The position numbers and the translations under genes are program-made. Of a stretch of 64,000 nt of DNA, positions 1 through 12,551 are shown piece by piece; position 1 is the stretch's first letter; every line of letters starts with the position of its first letter. The stretch is taken from contig OY783223.1 in the NCBI GenBank assembly GCA_963678705.1, forward strand, positions 5,890,001-5,954,000. Direction: 5' to 3'. The notes beneath the pieces are model-generated. The model was not told where the DNA came from, searched no databases, and saw nothing but the letters and a program-made list of their open reading frames with translations. This DNA comes from Panorpa germanica. Taxonomy: Eukaryota; Arthropoda; Insecta; Mecoptera; Panorpidae.

Positions 1-3000
1 TTATCTGAAGAATATTGGCCATGGATATCACAATATTTAGTAATGAAACGAGCTTCAATTGAAAGTAACTTTCATGCATTGTATTCAAATTTTTTGGATG
101 TATTAAAAATTGCAGAAGTTAATCAAATAGTAACCAAAGAAACATTCCGGAATATAAAAGTGTTGCTTCGTTCAGATAAGGGAATAGCAAACTTCTCGGA
201 TAGATCACTACTAAAAAATTTAGGCCATTGGCTAGGTATGCTTACACTTGGACGAAATAAACCAATTTTACAAATTGACATCGATGTAAAGTCTTTACTA
301 GTTGAAGCTTATCACAAAGGCCAACAAGAATTACTTTATGTGGTGCCATTTGTTGCGAAGGTGTTAGAATCATGTGCTAAAAGTAGAGTGTTCAAACCTC
401 CTAATCCCTGGACAATGGCGATAATGAATGTATTAGCTGAACTACATCAAGAACCGGATCTTAAGTTAAATCTTAAATTTGAGATAGAAGTTCTGTGTAA
501 GAACTTAACTATAGATGTTAATGATTTAAAACCAGCAATTTATTTGAAAGATCCCGACAAAATTAGGAATTTAGAGTATCAGTTATCGCATCCAAATAAA
601 TTAAAACAAGAAAGTACAAGTATGCAAGTATCAAATCCTACGCCTGTGCCCATACAACCATCGAATGTCTCAAGTCTTTTGGAGGAACCGCATCATTCAA
701 CAGCACCTTCAATAAATCTAAGTGCGTTAGACTCAAGCACATCTTCAGGCAGTAACGCAGGTCCGCCAGAGCCACGATTTAGTTATACAGACATCACCGT
801 AAATTCACCATCGTGTATTGACCAACATATTACAGTCAGTCCAATTATACAGCTGTTCCAAACGCATCCTCATCTTAAGCAGTTTATTAGAGTGTCTGTA
901 GAGCGAGCAATTCAAGAATGGATTCACCCCGTAGTGGACCGCTCAATAAAAATAGCGTTGACTACCAGTGAACAAGTAGTTCGTAAAGATTTTGCATTGG
1001 ACCCAGATGAGATGAGAATGAGAACATCTGCTCATCATATGGTGCGAAATTTAGCTGCAGGAATGGCAATGATTACATGTCGTGATCAATTAATGTCTTC
1101 TATCAACACTAATTTAAAGACTGCTTTCCTAAATGCTATGGTCACAGCAACGCCACAACAAAAAGATCTCGCTGAAACGGCAGCTACCCAAATTGCGGGA
1201 GACAATATGGAATTAGCCTGTGCTTTTGTTCAGAAAAGAGCTATTGAAAAGGCACTAGCTGAAATCGATAAACGACTTGTTAACGACTACGAGCTCCGAA
1301 GACTGGCTAGAACTGAAGGAAGGTATGTATCAGCTGTTATTTCTTTATAACTATTTACTACTACCGTATATTTAAAAAAAATATTTTTATAATTCTTTAT
1401 TATATAATTTACTTCGATTATAAATACAAATAATAATTTTGTGTTTTTATGTTTTTTTATAAATTGTAAATCATTTTTTTATTTTTTTAAATTATACAAT
1501 TGTTATATATTTTATAAATAAATCATATAAATATTATGTTTTGCTTCATTGTTTTTGTTTTTTTTTTATATTCATGATGTTTTATTTTTAAATACATTGG
1601 CTTAAATCAATCTATAATATTTTTGAACATTTATATTAAAAATTTTGTTTTTTCTTTATAGAAGATATTGCGATTCGATGGCTTTAACATACCAAGCTGA
1701 GAGAATGCCCGAACAAATTCGATTGAAAGTAGGAGGTATATCAGCAACCCAAATGGCCGTATACGATGAATTTGCCAGAAATATTCCAGGATTTCTTCCG
1801 TTATCAGAGCGGGATATAGGGGCTTTGTTCCTACCAAAATCTGCTCCTCCGGTACCTTTTTTAAATTATTCACAATTTTAATATATAAAATCAATTAGAA
1901 AAATAAAAATCGCCGTTGTTTTGTTTAATAAGATATTAAGTTTCATATATTTATAAATTTTATAAGATACAAATAAATTAACAGACTTAAATAATTATTA
2001 TAATTTATATAGATATATACAAAATTTTTATTTAACGTATATTATAAAAAATCTAAAGATGGAGTCACAGGTTATATTTTCGCTGTAACTACAATCAATC
2101 AATATGTTTTTTGAAAATATAGAATATGCATTTCATTCGCAGACAAAATTAAACCTTAGTTTTATTTGCAGGAATCTGCACCACCCCTGGCACCCTTCCC
2201 CCCACAGGCTACTGCAGCTCAAACCCAACAACAACAACAACAAACTCCTCAACAACTTGCTTATGGCGGAAACGATGAACTGGGCACACTGTACGATAAA
2301 CTAATTGTTGATATTGAAAAGTTTTTAAATTTACCAATAATAATGACTTTAACACTTCAAGCAAATCTTACGCATATTTTACTTGAACGTCTTCTATTAG
2401 CTAGAAGGAATAGAGATCTTATGTCTGCATGTTCGTTATTACAACATGCTGTTGAAAGTCTGCTTGAAGGATTGACACCAATGCCTGAATCACCAGAACC
2501 AATGATACGGTATTATTCAGATTTCAATAAAATAATAATAAAAATTAGCATTATAATTAAAGACTCTAAAAGCTATAAATTATATCCTTAATATATAATT
2601 GTAGCTGAATAAAGTTGAAAGCAATTTTAGTAATAGTATAAATTGAAATTAAAACAATTTACTTTGTATCGTTAACTCACTTGTATTTTTGATATCCATA
2701 GGTTTCGTGAGTTAAATATGCGAGTTCTTAAACTTTTACAAGATCCTAGAGCATATGGTCCGCAATGGACGAATAAGCAAGTGACTAGATGTTTAACAGA
2801 ATGCAGGGAAGATTTGCGGTACAATTTAGATGCAGTAGACTGCTTAATTCGATCAAATCTTATTAATTTACAGCAGGTTAGTAATTAAATAACTTGACCA
2901 TTTAAAATTAGCGAAGAGTCATAATAAGTATACGTTACTAAGTGTCAACCTTTATAATTTCAGTACGACTTAGTGTTGACTCAATGTATGGATGGTGGAA

Positions 3001-5256
3001 ATAATTATTTGGCTGTGACATTTGCTATGTCTTTGATTCAACAATATATGATTGACGAACGCGTGACAACCCATGTTAGCGAACAGGACTTTTTTAACAC
3101 CATTGAATCCCTGGCTAGAATGTCAATTCAATTAAGACAACCACCAGAAGGACTTAACACGCTTATCGAATTGCTTAGAAGTACTCACGATACAAATAAT
3201 TTCTTAGCCGATCGAGCTCCAGGAGGTCCAACTTCACATATTCATAGCGGAATTTTACAAGTGCGGGTAAGAAATTGATTGTTGTATTTTTATTAGATTA
3301 ATTGTATATCTTAATTTTAATAAATACATTTGAATGTAGGCTGCAGATGATGATCCTCCTGGTCTTGTTGACAAAACTGATATCTTACTTCGAGAGTGGG
3401 TTCAGATTTATCATACACCTCAAGCTAATCGAGATCCAACAAAAGCTTTTAGTATTTTTGTACATCAAATGAATGTACATGGCATTCTAAAAACTGATGA
3501 CTTAATAACGCGTTTCTTTAGATTATCAACTCAGGTATTTATTTAATGGAGTCTTCCAATGTTTTGTTGATATTATTCTTATCTAAATTGTTGTTTTATT
3601 TACTTGCAGATATGTGTGGACGTAGTATATAGAAATATCAATGATCAAAGTTTAACACCAACATTGCTTCGTGCAAAATGTTTTTCATGGTTAGATGCAT
3701 TTGTAAGACTTGTTTCGCTACTCGTGAAACATTCAGGAGATAGTGGAAACACAAGCACCAAGATAAATCTTTTAAACAAAGTTCTCGGCATCGTTGCTGG
3801 TTGTCTTTTGCAAGATCATGAGAGTCATGGTACGAATTTCCAACAACTTCCATATCATCGAATTTTTGTTATGCTTTTCTTAGAATTGAATGCACCAGAA
3901 CCAGTACTTGAAGCTATTAACTTCCAGGTAATTTATAATTGTTTGTTGTGTATTATTTGATTATTATTTTTTGCCAGAATTAGTAAATAAAGCATGCTAA
4001 ACGGCAGTTCTTCCAGGTGCTGACTGCGTTCTGCCACACTTTACATATTCTACGACCAACAAAAGCACCAGGATTTTGTTACGCCTGGCTTGAACTTATT
4101 TCTCATCGCGTGTTCATCGGTAGAATGTTGGCGATTACTCCACAACAGAAAGTAAGTCTCTATTATAATTATTAAAACATAATATACTCTTTAAATATTA
4201 TTTTGTAACACATTTTTACGTTTGCAGGGCTGGGGAATGTATGCGCAACTTTTAGTGGATTTGTTTAAATATTTAGCACCATTTTTGCGCAATGCTGAAC
4301 TTGCAAAACCAGTAACAATTTTGTATAAGGGAACATTGCGTGTACTGCTCGTACTCTTACATGATTTTCCTGAATTTTTATGTGATTATCACTACGGATT
4401 CTGTGATGTAATACCTCCGAATTGCATTCAAATGAGAAATCTAATTTTGTCAGCATTTCCACGTAATATGAGATTACCAGATCCGTTCACACCAAATTTG
4501 AAAGTAGATATGCTTTCTGAAATATCACACGCACCCAGAGTGTTAACAAACTATGCGACACTAATACAACCAGTTACATTTAAAAAGGATCTAGATTCCT
4601 ATTTGAAAGCTCGTTCGCCTGTAACGTTCCTGTCCGAATTAAGGAGTAATATGCAGGTTTCAAACGAACCTGGATTAAGATATAATATTCCACTGATGAA
4701 CGCTGTAGTATTATATGTTGGAACCCAAGCTATATCACACATAAGAAATAAAGGACAAACACCAAATATGTCAACCATTGTACATAGTGCCCCAATGGAT
4801 ATTTTCCAAAATCTGGCTGTTGATTTGGATAATGAAGGGCGATACTTATTTTTGAACGCTATTGCAAATCAATTGAGGTATCCAAACAGTCATACACATT
4901 ATTTTAGTTGTGCTCTGTTATATTTGTTTGTTGAGGCCAATACAGAAGCTATTCAAGAACAAATTACAAGAGTTCTACTCGAGCGACTAATTGTAAATCG
5001 ACCACATCCATGGGGGTTGTTAATTACTTTTATAGAATTAATTAAAAATCCTACATATAAATTTTGGGAACACGATTTCGTGCATTGTGCTTCTGAAATC
5101 GAAAAGTAAGTATACTTTAGTTGTTTAATTTAATTAGAATAAATGTTATTTCAACCAGTTTTTGTACTTTTCAGGCTGTTTGAATCTGTGGCACGATCGT
5201 GCATGGTTGTGAAAACCCCACAACCATCCGTTTCGGACGGGGAACTACCCGAATGA
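1..5256 (+). CDS. CNOT1: CNOT1 / Not1, CCR4-NOT complex scaffold, C-terminal ~1,311 residues (5' partial)
   Basis: Scaffold of the cytoplasmic CCR4-NOT deadenylase, which shortens mRNA poly(A) tails. The frame is open from base 1 and the gene starts upstream. I placed ten coding exons by GT-AG sites, phase and likeness to animal CNOT1: 1-1322, 1662-1851, 2172-2509, 2702-2876, 2964-3266, 3340-3534, 3610-3927, 4017-4151, 4228-5105, 5175-5256 (stop TGA 5254-5256). They total 3,936 nt, 1,311 residues. Window residues 1 to ~190 are the MIF4G region that in the family binds the CAF1/CNOT7 nuclease ([10 protein letters not shown] near the start). A Ser/Pro-rich linker follows (~195-255), then the CNOT9-binding DUF3819 region (~258-495), a Gln-rich linker encoded by a CAA run in exon 3, and the C-terminal NOT1 domain for CNOT2/CNOT3 docking (~950-1300, [18 protein letters not shown]). 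The last ~20 residues differ from vertebrates. The least certain junction is donor 1852 (GTACCT). Identity is very secure. Confidence 0.97.
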
Positions 5257-5360
5257 TAAGAGGCTGCTGTAGATGCAATACGAAACAAAAAACATTTTAT
5301 TTAAATGAATTAATAAATGACTTGACCTAAAAAAATATGTAAATATTTTTAAATAAAATT
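5257..5360 (+). promoter_or_regulatory. CNOT1 3' UTR with poly(A) signals
   Basis: Directly after the CNOT1 stop there is a short AT-rich stretch with two AATAAA hexamers, at 5312-5317 and 5352-5357. Either could direct cleavage, giving a 3' UTR of roughly 80-130 nt. The exact cleavage site cannot be read from sequence. Confidence 0.6.
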
Positions 5361-6014
5361 ATTAATGTTATATTAAAAAAGCGAGAATTTATTTCTCAAA
5401 CAAAAAAACTAAAAATGAAATATCACTGTATTATATAAATCATTCTTATATATATATATATATTCTTATAAACTAGAAATTATAATTAAATGTAAAAATT
5501 AAAATTACTTATATTCTCAATAAGAATTTTAAATGTAAGTTATGAAAAATAGAACTTTTAGTTAAATAGTTTTTCAAAAAAATATGTGTAATTTAAAAAA
5601 AAAATGTTTAGGTTTATTTTGGGAGACTTATTATGGATTATTAGTAATAATTAAACCGTAGATTTAGTTATAGAATAATTGCTGTGAAACGTAGAAACAT
5701 TTTACTTTTTGAAATTGTAATAATTTTGTATACGGTTTCAATTTAATTAATTTAAAAATATATTGTTTAGTATTAAAATTAATGTAATATAAAAATGTCA
5801 TAATTAAAAATTTCTTTTTAAAAAAAATTGTTTTAATAATTTCAGGTTTTATTTTATTAAATTGATTATCTCTTTTTAAAAAAGGGGAAGTTGTGTAATC
5901 TTCTTAAAATTAACATAGGTTAATTACTTAAACTTTCTTTCAGAAATAAACACTTAAAGTACTGACTACTTTATTAACAAATGGCTTTAAAAAAGCCCCT
6001 AAGTTCGTAACCAA
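5361..6014. other. AT-rich intergenic DNA with (TA)n
   Basis: Very AT-rich sequence with a (TA)n run at about 5447-5462 and several homopolymer runs. I see no coding potential, RNA gene or recognisable repeat. Confidence 0.6.
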
Positions 6015-6635
6015 TGGGCTTGTGTCCTCATTATTTAGTGGTCGATTTTTCAATTGTTGATTGAAATTGATGTTAATAAATGTGTATTGGCGTGTCTATT
6101 TTATTAAATATCTAAATATTGACGGAGATATAGCAATTAAAAGTTTGAATTGTAGTTTTAGCGCTAGAAATGGTCGGCCATATTTGTATGACGTGAAATG
6201 CATTTTAACGTCAGTTATTTGTTGAGTAGGTCAGTGCTGTGGTAATGTTTTGTAGCTGTTGGTAGTCGAAATAATCAAGTGAAAGAATAATAAGTTTTTA
6301 TTTTATTTAACCCTGCTAAGGCAGACATAATATTGGAATTGTATTGTTCCTTGAAATAGTTGTAAATAATATTTGATATTTTGATATATAAATACATATA
6401 GCAGAGATTTATGAGCCGTAAGGTTGGCAGCGGTTGTGATGTCACATGCATTTGAAATGTGTACAACGTTGAATCCCTTTAATAATTAAAGATACAAAAT
6501 GCGTTTTTTAATTGTTAATATCTCTTAACATATAATGAGTTATTAAAAAATAATTGAACATTTGACGTTCTAGCAACCCACTTTATCAATATATAGTACA
6601 CTTTTATAGAAATTAAGACATAGGACACAAGCACA
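6015..6635 (+). mobile_element. Family A MITE, copy 1
   Basis: About 620 bp bounded by inverted ends: AATGGGCTTGTGTCCT on the left and a slightly mutated complement (AGGACACAAGCACATT) on the right. The interior is AT-rich with no ORF, so it is non-autonomous. The same interior blocks (for example TGGTCGGCCATATTTGTA near 6171) recur in six other copies in this window. The right end carries a C-to-A change within the terminal repeat. I could not identify a target-site duplication. The class is unknown; a GGG...TGT end is loosely reminiscent of PIF/Harbinger-type termini. Confidence 0.85.
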
Positions 6636-7629
6636 TTCTACATACAGTTTATTTAAATGGCTCCTGAATTAATAAGCGCATAAGAATTAGCAGAATATAT
6701 TAAAATTTACGATAAAATACGAATAGATTTTCTATGAATATGAAAAATAAAAGAATACGTCTGCATAAAGTTTACATTCATTTAACGTTAAATCTTTAAT
6801 ATATTTTAAGTGTATACATATTTTATATTCTTCAGATGTAACTGCTATATAGTTAGTTTCTTGTACGCGTTGCTAAAATTCGATCAATAATCCAAAAATA
6901 GGACGACGGTTGCTAGGCAACAAGTTCAACTTGCCCGACAAACACACTGCCTGAGTGCCAGAGTGTTTGCAAAGCCTTTACAGAGATCCAGATCCCTATA
7001 GCTACATCCTCTGTGGCCCCCAAATACTTTGAAGATAAAACAACGATGTGTTGAAACTTTCTATACTAATACAGTTATCATACTTATTAAAATATTATCT
7101 AGCTGTATAAATGGAATCTAAAGGTGTATTACTAAATACAGATAATAAATTGGAAGCTAATTCGAAGCGGAAACAATCTGATCTATGAAAAAGTATTTTA
7201 ATCATATATGTGTAGTAATGATTGCCTACATCGCAGGCGCTAAATTGATTACTTTCCTGTATTTTCAGTTATTACTTCACTGCAGATTATTATGATTTCT
7301 TGTTGTGTATTTGATAATATCACCAAGTATGCACCGATGGCGACTCCAGGCGATTATGACCACCTTATAGGCAGATTTTGGCCTGTTATCATTTGCTTAG
7401 ACAAGCTTCAAACCATATATGTTTTGATCGTCTGAAGCGAACTGTATTTGTCATATATCCCTTTGTGGATGGCGGCATAAATCTTTGTATAATAAAGAGT
7501 AGGTACATTAACTGTTTTACAGTGTACATTATACTTTGTTTATTTAATATAAAAACGTTTACCTTTTACTTTTTTAGATTATTATAACAGTAAGGTTTTA
7601 TGTAAGCTTATGTAATATTAAAAATTAAA
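6636..7629. other. Spacer between inverted MITEs; X-box and short open segments
   Basis: Sequence between two inverted family A copies. It contains a canonical RFX-type X-box (6909-6921), an ATG at 7111 with 25 codons (begins MESKGVLLNTDN), and an open stretch from about 7271 to 7435 preceded by an acceptor-like TTTTCAG (frame includes MATPGDYDHLIGRFWPVI). No protein family was recognised. This may be the 5' part of a small gene, a pseudogene, or chance. Confidence 0.35.
6909..6921 (+). promoter_or_regulatory. RFX X-box motif GTTGCTAGGCAAC
   Basis: Perfect imperfect-palindrome X-box: GTTGC half site, 3-nt centre, GCAAC half site. RFX factors bind this motif upstream of ciliary genes in animals, and in insects in ciliated sensory neurons. 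It lies about 200 bp upstream of the ATG at 7111. Whether it drives a transcript here is inference. Confidence 0.5.
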
Positions 7630-8256
7630 TGGGATTGTGTCCTCTGTCTTAATTTCTATAAAAGTGTACTATATATTGATAAAGTTTGTTACTAGAACCT
7701 CAAATGTCCAATTATTTTTTAATAACTCCGTATATGTTAAGAGATATTAACAATTAAAAAAGTAATTTTGTCTCTTTGATTATTAAAGGGATTCAACGTT
7801 GTACACATTCCAAGTGCATGTGACATCACAATCCTTGTGTAAGGTTACCAACCTTACAACTCATAAATCTCTGCTATATGTATTTATATATCAAATATTA
7901 TTTGCAGCTATTTCAAGGAACAATCAAATTTCAATATTATGTCTGCCTTAGCAGGGTTAAATAAAATAAAAACCTATTATTCTTTGATATGACTTGATTA
8001 TTTGACTACCAACAGCTACAAAACATTAGCACGGCACTGACCTACTCAACAACTAACTGACGTTAAAATGCATTTCACGTCATACAAATATGGCCGACCA
8101 TTTCTAGCGCTAAAACTACAATTCAAACTTTTAATTGCTATATCTCCATCAACATTTAGATATTTAATAAAATAGACACGCCAACACACATTTATTAACA
8201 TCAATTTCAATCAACAATTGAAAAATCGACCTCTAAAAAATGAGGACACAAGCCCA
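7630..8256 (-). mobile_element. Family A MITE, copy 2 (inverted)
   Basis: The left end reads AATGGGATTGTGTCCT (one substitution) and the right end AGGACACAAGCCCATT. It is nearly full length and in the opposite orientation to copy 1, so 6015-8256 forms a large inverted repeat with a ~1-kb loop. No ORF. Confidence 0.85.
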
Positions 8257-9692
8257 TTGATACATTTTTTTAATTTTTCATCCCCTATCACAGTACTTCG
8301 TTAAAAACTGAATTAAATTTTATCGCAAAACCTATTTTCTCATATTTGCGCTCCTCTTTGCCTTAGCTTTTGATACCAGAGCCTCGCTACGGCCCTGTAA
8401 AAAAGGGAAAAAGAGAATAACTGATACCATAAAAATATATACAATTACGTACTATCTTATATTGATAACACTCTAGTCTAATGCCTTAATTATTCAAAAT
8501 ATTGAACGAATGATAACGATCGACGATTCGTCGTACTGTAAGGTGTCGACATCTATCATAATTTCATAAACTAAAAATTTTAACGGTCTTTTTTATTGAA
8601 TTTATGAATGTTTTGTTAATTTTAATACAATATTTATCGTTTTAAAGTAAACTTTTTAAAGTGAATGTCGGTATTTCCAGGAAGGACTCGCAAACTATGG
8701 TGACATCATTCTGCGTTGACGTCACATTACTAAAAGAATTGTAAGTAATTGCACAGTGTACATTCACTGAAACAATTCACAAGTAAAATTAAAGTTAAAC
8801 ATGTAAAAGTTACAGTATATAGTATTGTTTTATATAAATGAGCCAAACCATATGGTTATATATTTAGACAAATGATTAAAAATGCGCTTGAATTATTTTC
8901 CATGACTTCCTTTTAATTTTAGGTTAAGTTGATTGCAATTTATTACTTAATTAAAATACCATTATACTTGCTCAATGCTATAGCATATTAAAAACAATAA
9001 GTATACATATAAAATGAACAAATAATTGCATAAAACATAATTATATAATTTTCAAGGATAAAATACATTCACAAACATAAACAAGCGCTATCTGTTATGT
9101 TTTCTAACCTAAAAAGGGCGATGTTATATTTGAACATAATTTCTAACTAAAGGATGGAGGCCACGAATTTGTTTTTGAGACGTATTCATTTAGTATGTTA
9201 TGCACGTTACTGATATCGTCAGATTTCTTCTCAGAATTGTAAACAATGATTGGTTTTATTCTCTTGTTACGGCATAATAAGCTGCTTTTATTACAAAACG
9301 AAAATATTATACAAAGCCCTCTATTATACGATTAGATAATTTTTGTTTTTACAGTATTTCTAGTTTATATTGTTTAATATTTGAACCAGTTTAATATTAC
9401 TTATGTACCTATAAAAATGGAGGAGTTGCACAAAATCTAATAAACCCATTTCGTGAAGTACCACACAATGCGTTTATCTGTTTCAACGTATGCCAACGTG
9501 TTGCAAATGTTAATTCAGAAATTGAGGTTATGTCAGTTTATTTAAACAGAATTTAGTTATTTAGAGGAATGGATATATTGATATGCTTATAACTTATTAC
9601 TTAAAATTTAATAAAATAAAACTTAAAGCTAGACTAAATTCTGTTTCTTTAAAGAAAGAATAACATACGTTATTTTCAATTTTATCTATTTA
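8257..9692. other. Intergenic, no gene seen
   Basis: AT-rich unique-looking DNA. The only notable motif is a perfect CRE palindrome TGACGTCA at 8717-8724. No convincing ORF, RNA gene or repeat was found. Confidence 0.55.
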
Positions 9693-10330
9693 ATGGGCTT
9701 GTGTCCTATGTCTTAATTTCTATAGAAGTGTACTATATATTGATAAAGTGGGTTACTAGAACCTCAAATGTTCAATTATTTTTTAATAACTCCTTATATG
9801 TTAAGAGATATTAACAATTAAAAAAGTCATTTTGTCTCTTTAATTATTAAAGGGATTCAACGTTGTACACATTCCAAGTGCATGTGACATCACAATCCTT
9901 GTGTAAAGTTACCAACCTTACAGATCATAAATCTCTGCTACATGTATTTATATATCAAAATATCAAATATTATTTACAGCTATTTCAAGGAACAATAAAA
10001 TTTCAATATCAAATCTGCCGTAACAGGGTTAAATAAAATAAAAACTTATTATTCTTTGATTTGACTTGATTATTTGACTACCAACAGCTACAAAACATTA
10101 CCACAGCACTGACCTACTCAACAAATAACTGACGTTAAAATGCATTTCACGTCATACAAATATGGCCGACCATTTCTAGCGCTAAAACTACAATTCAAAC
10201 TTTTAATTGCTATATCTCCGTCAATATTTAGATATTTAATAAAATAGACACTCCAATACACATTTATTAACATCAATTTCAATCAACAATTGAAAAATCG
10301 ACCACTAAAAAATGAGGACACAAGCCCATT
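9693..10330 (-). mobile_element. Family A MITE, copy 3
   Basis: Full-length copy with both 16-bp ends intact (AATGGGCTTGTGTCCT at the left, its complement at the right). It has the same orientation as copy 2. It has accumulated small differences, such as a short duplication of TATCAAA near 9951-9966. Confidence 0.87.
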
Positions 10331-10639
10331 GTTTGGTTAGCAGTGGTTGCCAATATGATGAATATAAACCCAGATTTCTGATGATTTACATCTGATGAGG
10401 CCCCTCGAGGGGGGAGTGGTTTCTGATGGCTCCACTGAAGTAAAAAAACCTACGTTATTCCGATTCCTTTCCTTATAAAATCCACCTAATACTATCCAAT
10501 AGTATTCTTGCAATATCGCAATTGACAAATACATGATGCTAATTATAATAATACACATAAAAAATTAATGTTGCACAATAAGCAGACAAAAAACTAAATT
10601 CTGGCATTAGATATTTCTTCTTTGAGTTCTGTCTTGCTG

Positions 10640-10702
10640 GCAACTTGGGCATTTGGCCTGGTCTTGTCTAAGGTGGCCTGGTCTGGCCTGGCCTACTTGG
10701 CT
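10640..10702. repeat. GGCCTGGTC/GGCCTGGCC imperfect tandem repeat
   Basis: The words TTGGCCTGGTCTTG, TGGCCTGGTCTGG and CCTGGCCTACTTGG repeat in close succession. It is a GC-rich low-complexity patch in AT-rich DNA. Confidence 0.5.
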
Positions 10703-10824
10703 AGATAATTATAATTTTAATTTCACTTTCAAATTCTGATACATTGAGAACAGTTTATATGTATACCACTACTATTAACAGTGTCGAATTGAGAAAGCAT
10801 AGTTTATTAGAAATATCAGACTTT

Positions 10825-11016
10825 ATCAACATACGAAATTCAAATTTGACATAACAAAAGTAGCATTAGTAAAACTACTGTAACTTTTAAACTAGAGTTC
10901 AGAATGTTATGAAATTTTGACACATATTGTTTGAAGATTGGCACTATCTAAAAATCATAAGATTTGTCAATGGTGGCTCTATCTATATGTCATCATGCGA
11001 ACTTATTGAGTGATGT
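10825..11016 (-). repeat. Family C dispersed repeat, copy 1
   Basis: Its reverse complement matches stretches near 16805, 29761 and 45495. Shared blocks include ACTCAATAAGTTCG, TTTTTAGATAGTRCCAAYCT and GTGTCAAAATTTCAT. It abuts the start of MITE copy 4. The end sequence is mildly like mariner termini, but the family is not identified. Confidence 0.6.
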
Positions 11017-11018
11017 GA

Positions 11019-11637
11019 TGGGCTTGTGTCGATTTTTCAATTGTTAATTGAAATTGATGTTAATAAATGTGTATTGGCGTGTCTATTTTATTAAATATCT
11101 AAATATTGACGGAGATATAGCAATTAAAAGTTTGAATTGTAGCTTCAGCGCTAGAAATGGTCGGCCATATTTGTATTACGTGAAATGCATTTTAACGTCA
11201 GTTATTTGTTGATTAGGACAGTGCAGTGGTAATGTTTTTTAGCTGTTGGTAGTCAAATAATCAAGTCAAGTCAAAGATTAATAAGTTTTTATTTTATTTA
11301 ACCCTGCTAAGGAAGACATAATATTGAAATTTGATTGTTCCTTGAAATAGCTGTAAATAATATTTGATATTTTGATATATAAATACATATAGCAGAGATT
11401 TATGAGCTGTAAGGTTGGTAACCTTACACAAGGATTGTGATGTCACATTCATTTGTAATGTTGTCCAACGTTGAATCCCTTTAATAATTAAAGAGACAAA
11501 ATGACTTTTTTAATTGTTAATATCTCTTAACATATAAGGAGTTATTAACAAATAATTGGACATTTGAGGTTCTAGTTACCAACTTTATCAATATATAGTA
11601 CACTTTTATAGAAATTAAGACATAGGACACAAGCCCA
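11019..11637 (+). mobile_element. Family A MITE, copy 4
   Basis: Right end intact. At the left, ~17 nt just inside the terminal repeat are missing: TGTGTC runs straight into GATTTTTCAATTG. The rest matches copy 1 in the same orientation. Confidence 0.85.
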
Positions 11638-12241
11638 TTGATTTCACTGCACTGCTGATGCTAATAGCTTGCGTTCTTCTGCATACAAATTTTCGACTGT
11701 GCCTTCAAAAACACGGTGCGACTGTCGAATTTTAAATTGACAGTTAATAACGACGGGCGTTTCTAAAAATAAAAGCCAAATACAACCCTGGCATTACCAC
11801 GCACTAAACAGAATCATGTTTGGTTCGGTTAATGTTGATGTTGCAACTTCTATTGGATCTACTCACTAGTCTAGTGTCTCTTTTACTGTACAGGGTGTCC
11901 CAGAAACTAAATACGTTTATATTATCAGTATATAATAAAACCAGTTATAAATACATATACAATAAAATTAACACATATAACTTTGTATATAGTCACTCGT
12001 ATGTAAATATGTTAACTGTTTAGTTTTGAAATGAGGCCATTTATTAGATGGAGTGTACTTTAAGTACACTATGGACAGTATTCTAGCTGTAAATGTCCAA
12101 ACGATGTCCAAACTTTACCAAAACAATATATGATGATCTGTCCCACCAATCCGGATACTAGGAACTTCATTTTATGCTGTGAATTTCATTTTTTACGTGC
12201 GTTGTTAAAGTTAGAATATTTGCATATTTACAAGCTGCAAA
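11638..12241. other. Intergenic, decayed repeat edges
   Basis: Contains TACAGGGTGTCCCAG (11889-11903), a transposon-end-like word whose complement recurs in the window, and a short tandem GTCCAAACGATGTCCAAAC near 12096. No gene seen. Confidence 0.45.
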
Positions 12242-12551
12242 TGAAGCCAGACGTATTCTGCATCTCAGTTCTGTCCACAAGCAAACAGGGTCATTTCTCT
12301 GAAGTTTAGTACGTTTTTTCATTGGAAAAATGTCAAGTGATGAAGAAGATGTGATTATAGCATACGCTTTTATTAGAAGACGACGAATCAGACGTAGAAT
12401 GTATTGGCTTCATTCATACATCGAAAAGAACATTAACCGCAGATTGTTTGTTGCTGCAAGAGAGTTATCAGAGGATGATTCAGTATTTCAATCATTATCT
12501 TTGATGGAACAGTTGAGTTTTACCAGTTTTCTAAGCTTTCAAAAAATCTGA
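12242..12551 (+). pseudogene. PIF/Harbinger-type nuclease N-terminal fragment
   Basis: An ATG at 12330 opens a 73-residue frame beginning MSSDEEDVIIAYAFIRRR. The order acidic start, Arg-rich patch, tryptophan-containing WLHSYIEKN, then acidic DDSVFQSL fits the N-terminal segment before the DDE nuclease in HARBI1-like proteins. The frame ends at 12551 without any DDE domain, so this is a remnant or a first exon whose partner is gone. A near-identical fragment lies inverted at 14437-14660. Compared with that copy, ~40 bp extra (about 12268-12308) lie upstream of the ATG. The family call is from pattern memory, not a search. Confidence 0.5.

Noticed and set aside
1631-1894. 87-codon minus-strand ORF over CNOT1 exon 2
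   Set aside because: Antisense shadow of a well-supported coding exon.
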